Positions 24,148-34,969 of a stretch of 64,000 bases of DNA are shown piece after piece. The position numbers and the translations under genes are program-made. This DNA comes from Nageia nagi (taxonomy: Eukaryota; Pinophyta). The stretch covers positions 36,952,001 through 37,016,000 of the forward strand of contig JBITNC010000001.1 in the NCBI GenBank assembly GCA_050084985.1. The letters are read 5' to 3'. How positions within the stretch are numbered: position 1 is the first letter of the stretch; each line of letters starts with the position of its first letter. The notes beneath the pieces are model-generated. The model was given only the letters and a program-made list of their open reading frames with translations. It was not told the DNA's origin and made no database searches.

Positions 24148-24431
24148 TGAGAGAACCAAAATGTTCTTGATTATTCATCAAAATGAGTTACATATTTATA
24201 GGCTTAAGAAAGCCATTACAAGATAAGATAATAAGTTGAGAATAATATTCTCATGACCAAAATAAACAACTCACACTATATGTATCACCCTTAGATCACT
24301 ACATGACAAATTACTTGTTATAACAATAAACTAAAATACTTAGACCTAGATACTTAGGAAAATACTTTAGTCCTAATTAATTAATCCTAATAACTTAGGA
24401 CTTAGGAATCATGTTAGAAATACTTCCAACA
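24148..24431 (-). repeat. 5' LTR of the copia element
   Basis: 284 bp with TG/CA ends, differing from the other LTR at 6 positions. A TATAAATA box is present on minus at 24194-24201. Confidence 0.97.
24194..24201 (-). promoter_or_regulatory. TATA box of the copia 5' LTR
   Basis: TATAAATA on the minus strand, 46 bp before the end of the LTR. Transcription would start about 25-30 bases further, near 24165, giving a short R-U5. Confidence 0.6.
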
Positions 24432-25200
24432 AGGTTATACCCATGAAGTTTGCAAAAGAAGGTAAGATTATTGAATTTCTTGTTGAGTTTATCATTTCTA
24501 GATATGGTGTGCCTTCTAAATTATTCATGGATAATGGTCCTAGCTTTAAAGGTGTTAAAGTTAAGGAATTTTTTGCTAAATATCATATTGAAAGGAAATT
24601 CTCTACCCCATATTATCCCTAAGGTAATAGTTAATCTAAAGCTTCCAACAAGGTCATTAAGAGTATTTTATCCAAAACTCTTGCAAAGCATGGTAAAGAT
24701 TGGTATGAATAACTCATTTATGCTTTATTGGCTTATGGAATAAGTATAAGGACTTACATATGGGCAAATCCTTTTTACCTAATGTATGGTGATGAATCCA
24801 TAGTTCCCCTTGCATTAGAGATCCCATCTCTTCATGTGTCACTATATGATCTCATTTCCATTGAGGATAGAAGGAAACCTAGATTAGCCCAACTAGAGGT
24901 CCTAGATGAAAAATGGGTTAATGCTCTAGAACACCTTCATGTCCATTATTTCAGAATCCAAAAAGCCTATAGCAAAAACATCAATCCTAAAGAGTTTAAA
25001 TTTGGTAACCTAGTCTTAAAACAAAACATTACCAACACTAAAGCTCTAGAAAATGAAAAGAAAGGTAAGTTCAAACCTAATTGGATAGGTCCCTACATTG
25101 TCATTGTAAATTATGGAAAAGGTGCATATAAATTATTTATAATTCAAGGTAAATAAGAATTTAATTCAATTAATGTTATGCATCTAAAAAAGTTTTATAT
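24432..25200 (+). pseudogene. Ty3/gypsy integrase, right part
   Basis: Resumes in frame after the copia insertion: IPMKFAKEGKIIEF, SRYGVPSKLFMDNGPSFKG (second catalytic Asp present), then STPYYP-stop-GNS-stop-SKASNK. In the last block the catalytic Glu (usually P-Q-G-N-G-Q-A-E-A) is Lys (24638-24640), and two Gln positions are TAA. The 142-codon open end (24728-25156) holds NPFYLMYGDESIVPL and RRKPRLAQLEVLDEKW, and then FKFGNLVLK and KFKPNWIGPYIV, the C-terminal DNA-binding part. The integrase would insert cDNA into chromosomes. This copy is dead. Confidence 0.92.
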
Positions 25201-25487
25201 CTAATATTTTTTGTAAAAATATGCATTTCTTCATCTTTTCATACTAATATTTTGCAAAAATAAAGCAATAATCCAGTAATGTTATTGTGTTCTTAGTGAT
25301 CCCAATGGGTTTAAATGGTTAAAAACATTCAATATTTGATCATTTATATATAATCATGATAAATTAATGAAAAAGGTATTTTGTTTCTTTACCTTCATTT
25401 CATTTTCATAAAACATTGCTTATCACAAAATAATGATTGATAAAATATATCAATATGATATTTTGTACCATTGTTCATATCAATGGC
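25201..25487. other. 3' untranslated region of the gypsy element, no feature seen
   Basis: AT-rich sequence following the integrase end. No motif recognised. Confidence 0.4.
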
Positions 25488-25680
25488 CTCCTTTGTAAGG
25501 AAGGGGAACTCTTATCAAAAAATCCATGGAAACATGGTGGCCTATAGAAACCAAGTTGGTCACTCTTACCACTTGATGCCTTTGTAAGGAAGGGCTAATC
25601 ATATCATTTGGCACCTTTGTAAGGAAGGACCATTCATATAAAAAATCCATGGCAACATGGTGGCTTGGGAAACTAAGCTA
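25488..25680 (+). repeat. Tandem repeat in the 3' untranslated region of the gypsy element
   Basis: CCTTTGTAAGGAAGG occurs three times (near 25490, 25579, 25615). AAAAAATCCATGG-AACATGGTGGC occurs twice at a spacing of about 124 bp (25516 and 25640), so about one and a half units of a 124-bp repeat are present. Confidence 0.7.
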
Positions 25681-25901
25681 ATCAAGTTTAAATTGGTTAT
25701 TTTTCTTTATCAAATATTGGAAAGTAATTCATCAAGGATAGGTTTTCTTTCTTATCATTTACATTCCATATCATAATGTTTAATGTTTATATTTAAGATA
25801 TCTTATGGAAAAAAAATATGTTTCTTATCTAAGCTCTTTTCAAGTTCCTTTTTCTTTTCCTTCGATTGATCCTTTGATGAGAATTCCGTCATGTCATAAC
25901 C

Positions 25902-25915
25902 AAGACAAAGAGGGG
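25902..25915 (+). other. Candidate polypurine tract
   Basis: AAGACAAAGAGGGG lies about 700 bp after the integrase and is the only long purine run here. No clear TG-starting LTR follows, so the assignment is tentative. Confidence 0.3.
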
Positions 25916-25919
25916 ACAT

Positions 25920-26982
25920 AATATAATAAGTTACTTTTCTTATTATACTTTGAATTTATTCTTTGATTATATTTTATCCCAAAAGCATCAAAACATATTT
26001 AAAATGGGGCATACCTTAGCACCTAAAAATGAATTTTAATTTAATTAAAATACCCTTTTAGGTATTCAAAATAATTTATTTAATTTATTAATTAAATGTT
26101 CTTTTTTATGTATAGTCTCATCTACATTTATATTTTATGGTAACAAGTCAGTTTGGTATCATAATAAGCCTAAGGAGGAGCCTTAGCACTAGACCTATTA
26201 CCTATAAATATGTAGGGGTTATGCATGACCAAAGATATGATATGACATAATCCTAAATCCTTGGTGTAAATATACTTTTTTCATTCTTTATTGGTTTTTT
26301 ATTAACACCACCTATCATTTTTTGTATTTTGTTTTACTCTGAGCTCTTCATTCCTGCTATCTTTCATCCATTCGCAAGTAAGATTCCGTACATCAAAGAT
26401 CAGATGATGACATCAAGTAATAGGGTGAGGTATTCTAGAATGGTAAATGGATGGAATTGTTAGATTCTTAGCATTAGAATTAGGTTGAGGTTAAATTTGT
26501 GGCTCCATATTTCAAAGAAGCTCATCATTCATCCTCTTTCGATAGGATTTTATGTTCATTCATCATCATAAGTAAAGTACAAGTGTATCTTTTGTAAATC
26601 AAGTTTGATAGGTCAAGGTTAATTAGATCATTATCATATTTCATGTCATAAATTTCCTATTATTATATGGTTAATTAGTAAATTTAATATTCTATAAATA
26701 ACCCTAATAATTATTATTTCAATTATAATAGAATTTTTAAAATTTTTAGATCTAGTTATACACCTTCCTAGTAAGCTTTCCTACAAATTTCACATGGAGT
26801 GAGTATCTAGAATGCACCAAGAAAATGAAAATATCTAAAATAATAAACCATAAAATAATGGTAAGAGGATAGAAAACTCTTTTAGGATTTATGAATCTAT
26901 GAGTAGGGAGGTCCCCTCATGATCTCTATTTTGTAAATCCTAATTCCATACACTTAGATCATTAAGCATACCTTATTCATAA
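25920..26982. other. No recognisable gene; possibly LTR remnant
   Basis: AT-rich sequence between the candidate polypurine tract and the next element. It could be the LTR of the plus-strand gypsy element, but no second copy is available for comparison. Confidence 0.3.
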
Positions 26983-27699
26983 TGATTTATAATCACCAGA
27001 TGCTTATAGCATACTTGGATACTCACTTAAAAATTTAAACAAAAATACATTCATCATTATGATATCATACAAATTATATATAAATTTAAAAATTGTACAA
27101 TGTAAATCACAAACTAGCAATCTCAAACTCAATAAGATCAACATAATTATTTACCCTAGTGCACCAAATGTGGGCTAATCCAGCATGGAATTAGAGACTT
27201 CTATTCTTATTATCTATGGACATTGCAATGTTACATATATAGAGAAATGCCATCAACATAATGGTAATACAATCTCCTACAATTATATAAATCTCCTATA
27301 ATAAGAAGAAAATAATCTTATAACTACAAAACTCTGGAATGACTCTTGCTTTTCCTTCAAATCCTACAATCCCAAAATACTAAAACCTCCAAAATTCTCC
27401 TCCTCCATCAAAAGAGTAGCATTCCCATCAAATAAGCTTGGAAATGCCTTGGAAATGTCAAATATAGGTACTAAATTATCTCATCTTTACAACACATCAA
27501 TGTCCCTTCAACTTCCCCTACTAACTCATCAAGCTGCATGTCATTAACAACCTAAAATCAATAATTTTTACACTACTAGTGAATTAAAATTGAATTTCAA
27601 ATAACTCTAAATTTTAATCTTTAAATTATCTCCAAGCACTACCTTTGGAATGAGTTTTTTCCTCAAAAGATAACTTGACATGATCCAATTAGGATCACA
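26983..27699 (-). repeat. 3' LTR of the gypsy element
   Basis: 717 bp. On minus it starts TGTGATCC and ends ATCA. It aligns along its whole length with 32416-33128. The purine run before it on minus (AAGGAGG) is the polypurine tract. Confidence 0.92.
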
Positions 27700-28000
27700 C
27701 CTCCTTAATGGAGAAGCATTTGATCCCACAAATGCATAGATGAGGATACAACTCCCCAACTCTAACCTACCCATGCATGTGGCTTTATTAGGCTTATTTC
27801 CTTTCAATCCAACCAACCATAGCTCTATCTCATCTTTTCTTGTAGCATGAATCTTCTTTTGTAATATAGAATCCTCCTTGAGTTCATCCATAGTATTAGG
27901 TGCTAAGTCATCAAGAGATGGAAAAATATAATATTAATCTACTTCATATTCAATCAACATAGATGGCTTATACAATTTCAAATGCTCAACATTCACAAAT
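27700..28000 (-). other. 3' end of the gypsy internal region
   Basis: Short frames continue after the integrase, with the minus-strand run MDELKEDSILQKKIHATRK leading towards the LTR. The purine tract AAGGAGG abuts the LTR at 27700. No chromodomain motif is recognised. Confidence 0.5.
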
Positions 28001-29110
28001 GAATATATTTTCATATATATATCAAAATATCCAATCTAAAAGCATTCTCACTTGCTCCAAAATCTCAAATGGTCCATACCTTATAGGCTTCAACTTTTTG
28101 GTTTGTCCTTGCAACCTCTCCTTACTAATATGCAACCAAACATGGTCTTCCACATGAAACTTATGGTCAACTCTATGTTTTTCATATCTCATCTTGTACT
28201 TACCTTTGCTTGTCTAAAATGTCTCTTAGACTTTCAAATGAATTTTCTTAATCTTCTCAACAAATTTTTCAGCTTGCTTTTCCTCTTTCTCAAGTAAACC
28301 TTGTCCATATTTTTTCTATCCAAACATACAATCAAAAGGTGATGATGGTAAATAATCAAAACAAGTCTCAAAAGAACTCTTATTAATGGAAGAATGAATT
28401 GCCCTATTGTATAAATGTTGGATATGGTCAATATGTTTATCCCAAGACTTAGGATGTTTACCATAATAACCCCTCAATAGTTGAACTACTATCCTATTCA
28501 CCACCTTGGTTTTTCCATCCATTTGAGGATGAAAGGAAGTAATACCCTTCAACCTTGTGTTTATATTTTCCCATAAACATGTCTAAAACTTGCCCAAAAA
28601 TCTACTATCTCTATTTGAAACAATGGAATTAAGCAATCCAAAATGAACCCAAACATGCAAAAATAATAAATTTATAGCATCTTGTCCTATTATAGTCTTT
28701 TTACATGGAATCAAAACACAATCTTGCTAAATCTATCCACAAAAATAAATAAATAGTCTTAACCTTTCTTAGTCATAGGCAATCCTCCCACAAAATCCAT
28801 TGAGATACACTCCCATGGATGTGAAGGTACTATAAGTGGATGATACAAACCTAATTTTCTATTACTTGGCTTGCTAGTGCAACACAAAGAACACTCCCTT
28901 ATGTGCTTGGCAACTTGATCTTGCATCTTTGGCCAATATACATACCTTTGCAAATTGTTCAATGTCTTTCCAAACCCCAAAATGTCCTTCAATATTTGAA
29001 GTATGTGCTTCTCTAATCAGTCCAATCATTTCACCTATAGGTACACATAATGCATTAAAATGATAAATAAGTCCATTTGGCAAATGAAATTCATCCAAAC
29101 CCTCATACAT
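28001..29110 (-). pseudogene. Gypsy integrase, broken
   Basis: In order on minus: zinc-binding block GHFGVWKD with YVYWPKMQDQVAKHI and CSLCC, then the core with MDFVGGLPMTKKG (first Asp present), SIVSNRDSRFLGKF, and FHPQMDGKTKVVNR, then RAIHSSINKSSFETC and the C-terminal GPFEILEQV. In SNRD the second catalytic Asp (family: S-D-R-D) is Asn, at 28613-28615. In DGKTK the catalytic Glu (family: T-D-G-Q-T-E) is Lys, at 28505-28507. The 94-codon run after it (27607-27891) lies partly in the LTR and is not recognisable. Confidence 0.9.
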
Positions 29111-30490
29111 GGACCTATATGAAGATAACTACTCATACACTTCTCCAAAGTTTGGATCATGCACATGAAAATGACTCAAAAAAAAGGAAGAAATTATAGA
29201 ACTAAGAGGGAACTCATTGGCCCCTACTTTTATGCTACTAATAGTCCATAATTAGTACTACACTCTATTTATAGCATGGAATCTATAGTTATATATGGCC
29301 TAGAAAGCATTTTAGCAACCTTATTTTGTGTTCCTTTCTTATACTTAATCACTAGATGAAATTGTTGTAGAAAATCCAAATTCTATATTGTCTAGTTTGT
29401 TGTAATTTTGATTGATTTTGTAAATCCTTTAATGGTTGATTATCAATATGAATGATTGTTTCTTTTCCCATTAAGTAATGTTTCCACTTTTTAACAACTT
29501 GAACTAATACATACATTTCCTTATCATAAGTAGGATAACTCAAAATAGCCCCACTAAAGTTTTTATAATGATAGCAAATTGCTTTACCTTCTTGTAACAA
29601 AATGGCTCCTATGGAATAGTCACTTGCATTAGTCTCCACTTCAAATGGCTTCTAAAAATTAGTAAGTGCTAGCATAGGTGTACTAATAATCATTTTCTTC
29701 AAAAGTGTCAAAATATTGTTGTTGTTATTTCCCCCATTGGAAAACTTGCCTCTTTTTAGTTACATCATGTAAAGGTAATTCAATATAAGAAGAAACAATA
29801 ATAAACTTTCTCAAATATTAGATATCACCTAAGAAACTCCTTACTTTAGTTACATTATATGGCCTTGGTCAATCTACTATGACACTTACATTACTAGGAT
29901 CTATCTTAAGTTGTCCATGATCAATAACATAGCCCAAATACACCAAAGACTCTTTACCAAACTAACATTTTGAAAATCCAATAACAACTTCTCCACATCT
30001 AAAGTTTGTAATACTTTTCTAATATGTACAACATGTTCTTCCTAAGTATAACTATAAACAAGAATATCATCCAAGTATATAATAATAAAAGAATCAATAA
30101 ATGGATGAAGTACATCATTTATTACCCTCATAGAAGTGGTTATGTATTGTATAAATCAAATGGAAAAAAAAACCACTCAAATAGGCCTTATCTTATCTTG
30201 AAAGAAATCTTCCAAATGTTCTCCTCCTTAATTTGAACTTGGTGATATCCACTCCTTAAGTTCAATTTTATGAAGAATCTTGCCCCTTGCAACTAATCCA
30301 AAAGATCATCTATCTAAGGTAAAGTAACAACTTTTGATGATGATTTTGTTTAGTGCTCTATAGTCAATGCACATTATCCAAGTTTGATCCTTATTGGAAA
30401 CTAAAAATAATAGGTGATCCATATGAACATGTACTTGGTCTAATCACACCTTGATCTACCAACTCCTGAATCTACCTCCTTATCTCCTCT
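29111..30490 (-). pseudogene. Gypsy reverse transcriptase and RNase H, broken
   Basis: RT begins near 30480 with VDQGVIRPSTCSYGSPI and carries the catalytic YLDD at 30066-30077 (IIIYLDDIL). It then continues with KSLWCIW/VYLGYVIDHGQLKIDPS and the thumb PRPYNVTKVRSFLG. RNase H follows at 29639-29352 with NASDYSIGAILLQEGK, LSYPTYDKEMYVLV, KHYLMGKETIIHIDNQPL. The catalytic YLDD is intact, but the reading frame changes several times across RT. Confidence 0.9.
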
Positions 30491-31049
30491 TGTTCAAAAG
30501 TTGATTATCAATACAAAGCTATGTTGGGTAATGAAGAATTAGGTAATAACTAAATATCATTTTGTATATCCTGCATAGGAGGTAGTCCCTATGGATCTAT
30601 AAATAAGTTAGTAAACTCCCAAACTAAATTTTGCATTTGGTCCTCTTTATTAAACACTACTAATAGCCTACAATTAGTATTGCACACCATTCACAACATG
30701 AGATTCACCTCACATGAGGCTCCTATTTTCATCATGATTAGTACAAATATTTTTGAAGCATTAGCTAGATGTTTTACCTGAATAGTAGTGACCAAAGGTA
30801 GCTTTGTTTTATTTTTATGTGCACTAGCTAGAAATACCTTTCCATCTTTCATCAACTATAATTTATTCAATCTTTTGTAATAGATACCATCTCTATCCCA
30901 CACATAAGTGTTACAAATAATAACACCACAAATATCTAAAGGAATAACATCAACCATAACTTCATCAATGTACTTTTCACAAATATCAAATTTCAACTTA
31001 CATTATTTAGTGACTTGCAAACTAGCATTGCGATACAACCAACCCAAAG

Positions 31050-31180
31050 GATATGGATTTGGATGATTGAAAGTTTTCAATCCCAAATTACTTACCACAG
31101 TCTCTAAAATCAAATTTACTTAAGAAACTAGATCAACAATGCAATCTACTTTGGTTTTCTTAATTTGGATTTTAAGGTTG
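31050..31180 (-). pseudogene. Gypsy protease remnant
   Basis: The minus strand reads VDCIVDLVS-stop-VNLILE, matching the D-T-G-S-x-x-N-L-I protease site. The catalytic triad is D-L-V, so it is inactive. The block SNLGLKTFNHPNPYPLGW follows, as in related plant elements. Confidence 0.7.
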
Positions 31181-31343
31181 AATAATTAAATTCTTTATTC
31201 TTTAATGTCTTGAGGTTCTTCAACCTTTTGAATGGTTGAATAATTTACTCTCTCATCAACATCTGAACTTCCCTCAATATCATCACATCTAAGAACCATA
31301 ACATTAGTTTTATTTTTATTCTTATGCTTATATGAAAGTAATT

Positions 31344-32347
31344 TTAGATGTAATTTCCAATATTTATCATCAACATGACCATGTTTATCATAATGACTAT
31401 AATGCTTACTATCACCTTCTTTCTTTGAAATATTAGTGGTCTTGGTTTCTTGCTTACCTTTGCCTTTATCTTGAGATTTACCTTTCTCTTGTCCTCTCCT
31501 TGAATTATAAGCCTTTTTGGATTCATCAAATTATCTCCTTGCTTTACCATCCTCCTCTAAGTATTGTTCTTGCACACATACTTGATCAAAATTAGTAGGA
31601 TTAAACAACATGATAGTCTTTTGCAAATGACTATGTAAACCCAATGTACTTCATTAAAATTTGAGTATCTTTTAGTGAAACCCCAAGCAAAGTAGCTTGG
31701 TTATGAAATTTTGTAGTGTATTCTTGAATATATTTCCCTCTTTGTTGTTTAAACAATTTCCATTTCACCAATTTTTTGTTATGATTTCCTAATAGATAAA
31801 ATTGATCTTTTAATAACTCCTTAAATTCATTCCAAGAAGATATTTTTGATAAGTGTTCATGATTAAGAGTTTCTTCATGGATTTTACACCAAACTAAAGC
31901 ATATCCACTCATCTTTAATTTAGAAAAAGAGATTTTATCAACACCATTTACAACACTATGGATTTAGAAATAAACCTCCAATTATTTCAACCAATTGTTC
32001 ACATTTTCTACATCAACCTCTCCTTCAAAAGTAGGAACGTCTACTTTGGCCTCCACCTTGAATGGAATTTAATTTGATGAATATGATGAATCAAGTCTCC
32101 CAACTAAATCATGATATCTCTTATTAACATTTACATTTCCTCCAGTAGCCAACAACTCAGCCAAATGAGCCAAATGATTCTCCATTATTGAAAACCTTCT
32201 TTCAAAATCATCATCTATCATGCTATGAACAATAGATTGTTGCTCCTTTGTATTATCCATTTTAGTCACTTTTCCTCTTTGACCAATCTCAAGATCCTCT
32301 AGAATCAATTTTGATCTTTGAGATCTCCTTCCAAACATAAAAAACAT
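31344..32347 (-). pseudogene. gag: Gypsy gag, broken
   Basis: Three open runs: 32347-32069 (start near MFFMFGRRSQRSK, with the coiled segment RRFSIMENHLAHLAELL), 31912-31631 (capsid part: ALVWCKIHEE, SWNEFKELLKDQFY, YIQEYTTKFHNQATLLGVSL) and 31550-31344 (basic linker, then a knuckle-like HYDKHGHVDDKYWKLH with the two first Cys replaced). Stops and a frame change separate the runs. Confidence 0.85.
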
Positions 32348-32401
32348 GCTACTAATGGCCTAAAATATGCAAAATTTAGGCCCCAAATTTTGCACACACA
32401 A

Positions 32402-32413
32402 GCTCTAAAACCA
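32402..32413 (-). other. Primer binding site, decayed tRNA-iMet type
   Basis: TGGTTTTAGAGC on minus, two bases after the 5' LTR. It matches the initiator tRNA-Met complement at 10 of 12 positions. Confidence 0.8.
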
Positions 32414-32415
32414 TA

Positions 32416-33128
32416 TGATCTATAATCATTAGATGCTTATAATATACTTAAATCCTCACTTATAGATTCAAATAAAAATACATTCAACATTATGAGATCA
32501 TACAAATTGTATATAAATTTAAAAATTACATAATGTAAATCATAAACTAACAACCTTAAACACACAACAAGATCAACACAATGATTTACCTTGGTTCACC
32601 TAATGTAGGTTAATCCAGCATGGAATTGGAGTCTTCTCTTCTCATTGTCTATGGAAATTACAATATTACATGTATAGAGAAATACTATCAACATAATAGC
32701 AATACAATCTTTTAAAATTATATTAATCTCATATAGTAAGAAGAAAATAATCTTAGAACTACAGAACTCAGGAATGACTCTTGGTCTTCCTCCAAATCCT
32801 ACAATCTTAAAACACTAAACTCTCTCCTCCATAAAGAGAGTAGCATGACCCTTAAATAATCTTGTAAATGCCTTGGAAACATCAACTATAGGTATTGAAT
32901 TATCTCATCTTCCCAACACATTTATCTCCCATCAACTTCCCTTGCTAAACTCATCAAGGTGCACATTGTTAATGGCCTAAAATATACAATTTGTACATCA
33001 ATAACAACCTAAAATTGAATTCCAAATAACTCTAAATTTTAGTCTTCATTCTATCTCCTAGAACATATACCTCTAGAATGAGTATTGCTCCTAAAAAGAT
33101 AACCTAACACAATCCAATTTGGATCACA
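32416..33128 (-). repeat. 5' LTR of the gypsy element
   Basis: 713 bp, with TG/CA ends, aligned along its whole length to 26983-27699 with many substitutions and a few small indels, so the insertion is old. Confidence 0.92.
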
Positions 33129-34157
33129 CAATGTCAAAGAAACTTAATATTTACCACTAAACTTTCCTATGATGTGATGATTTGACAAGATCAAGAAATA
33201 AAAATAAAATCCTTAATATTTAAGTCTTTATATGCAAATTGTATCTATGGACTTGAAAGGAAAAAATAGAATATTAATAGAGATCTCAAATAATACATCC
33301 TTAAGATTTTATAGTTCATTAAGTAAGGAAAGATCATAGCTAAAGATTATAGTAGGTTTCATAGCCTTTAATCACAAAGATAATAAAAATGATTTTTAAG
33401 CCTACAATGCAAGATAACATGATATTTGATAATTGATATCATAAGATCCAAATCCTATTGTAATATTTAATGTAAGATTATGAAAAATGATAAATATATA
33501 ATAATGATTTTAACAACAATGTATTATAATCAAGATCATCCAATAAAAAATAATCTAAGCACTATATATCTATAAAATAATACCTAAAATATCTAAATCC
33601 TAAGTCCAAATCCCAACTCCAAGCCTTAGGTAGGGTACGCCTACTATGCCACACAATGATACAAATAAATAATTAATATGTCTAAAGGTGGATACACAAG
33701 TTGGTGAAGATCCCCAGATACTATCCAAATATATCCAAAAAACCAATAGATATAAGATCACTCTTAAAAAAAATAAAAGATACAATTACCTCAATCCATA
33801 ATGGATCGTATGATATCTTGAGGCTGCATAATATGTAATGAAGCTCTATGGTAAAGCTTTAAGTAATTATCCTTCAAAAATGATGTCACAATTTGTATTT
33901 CATACTCAAAACATAATATCTAAAAAGTAATTATGAAAATGAAGTGTCACTCCTAAAATATTAATCCTACCTCACATATATATAGATAACTTAGTAATTA
34001 TTATCTAAATGACTATGATCTTGCAGGATCATCAAAATGATTAACCAATTATATAGATGATTGAGAATTTTTTAAAAAAATTCCCAAGTGTCAAAATATC
34101 ATCAAGTCAACCTATAAGAAATATTACATAAAATGTTAGCTTGGCATGATAATATAT
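33129..34157. other. No recognisable feature
   Basis: AT-rich sequence between the gypsy element and the left target-site duplication of the giant element. No frames, repeats or LTR ends were recognised. Confidence 0.5.
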
Positions 34158-34162
34158 GATAG
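34158..34162. repeat. Target-site duplication GATAG, left copy
   Basis: GATAG abuts the outer LTR end at 34163. The same five bases are at 59465-59469 after the other LTR. Confidence 0.8.
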
Positions 34163-34896
34163 TGTACTACCCAAAAACAAACCCTATTAATATATGATAG
34201 TGCTTGACCCCCAATCACTTCCATTTCTATGTCTATAGTTGCAAGCTTTCAATTATATCTCTTAAAATTTGCAAATAATATTTCCTTTCCTTTGATCTTC
34301 TCCATCTAAATATCCTCAATATATTTTTTGTTCAATACTTGTGGATCTTTCCATACAAAACTCACATCAAACATACCTTCTTATTTCAAAAAATATGATA
34401 TAAATGCAAAATAAACATGTAAAAAGCATCAAACTAAAGTAATCAACTCACTAAGGTTCTAGATGAAGTTTAGTAGAGTTCCTTCACTTTGAAATCAGGT
34501 CCCTTACTTTAATGTTTATGGTTTTATTTATAGATTTAGGAAACTATAAAAGTTTCCATTTTGGAGATAAAAATAGGATGAAAAAGTTTATCCAATTTTT
34601 TCATGATGATGATCCAAATATTGAGCATGTAAGATGGATGATGAGTCACCCATGATTCGTAGCTTTGTAGCCAAGTTGTTTAACAACTTACTAGTTTTGT
34701 TTTTCTTTTACCAATTACAAATTTTTTGATATATGTGTATCAAATGCCAACATTTGGGTATCATATGCCAGAGTCTGGATTGAGTCATCGATATTTAGAG
34801 TCAAATGCTAGTGTTTGGCAGTTATTATATTAATGCCTTTAATTTTTTTATCCTTTTTTCATCTATCAAAAGAGGGGTCATTTTTGGGTATATACA
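34163..34896 (-). repeat. 3' LTR of the giant element
   Basis: On minus it starts TGTATATACCC and ends GGGTAGTACA. It aligns with 58560-59464 but is 734 bp against 905 bp because of a deletion of roughly 190 bp near its 3' end on minus, plus many substitutions. Confidence 0.85.
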
Positions 34897-34910
34897 TTTT
34901 ATCTCTTTTT
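34897..34910 (-). other. Decayed polypurine tract
   Basis: AAAAAGAGATAAAA on minus ends directly at the LTR start. Its position and purine content fit a polypurine tract. The equivalent in the plus-strand relative near 14955 is AAAAAAGGGGCAAAA. Confidence 0.65.
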
Positions 34911-34949
34911 GAATTATCCACTAATTTTAAGGGATGGATAATTCAAAAA
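34906..34949 (-). other. Hairpin next to the polypurine tract
   Basis: A perfect 15-base inverted repeat (34906-34920 with 34935-34949) around a 14-base loop overlaps the start of the polypurine tract. Its arms match those of the hairpin at 14915-14959. Confidence 0.75.
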
Positions 34950-34969
34950 TTTACCTTTTTTAAGGTGGA

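Larger units (their letters stand above)
18771..24431 (-). mobile_element. Complete Ty1/copia retrotransposon, recently inserted
   Basis: The element is 5661 bp with two 284-bp LTRs, a tRNA-iMet primer site, a polypurine tract and a perfect 5-bp target-site duplication. The domain order gag, protease, integrase, RT, RNase H is that of Ty1/copia. By eye the LTRs differ at 6 of 284 positions (about 2.1%), so this is the youngest insertion seen here. I count six disabling lesions in the coding region, so it is non-autonomous now. It interrupts a plus-strand gypsy integrase. Removing it with one AGGTT copy restores that frame across the junction. Confidence 0.97.
26983..33128 (-). mobile_element. 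Complete but dead Ty3/gypsy element
   Basis: Two LTRs of 717 and 713 bp bound 4.7 kb of internal sequence with a tRNA-iMet-like primer site, gag, knuckle, protease, RT, RNase H and integrase in gypsy order on the minus strand. All frames are broken. The RNase H (TDASDY-like ETNASDYSIGAILLQEGK) and integrase (MDFVGGLPM, FHPQ.DG) blocks resemble plant chromovirus-type elements, but I see no chromodomain after the integrase. No clear 5-bp target duplication is visible (CATAA on the left, CAATG on the right). Confidence 0.93.

Noticed and set aside
26978-33133. Target-site duplication of the 26983-33128 gypsy element
   Set aside because: Flanks CATAA and CAATG agree at only some positions. The insertion is old or the edges have changed.
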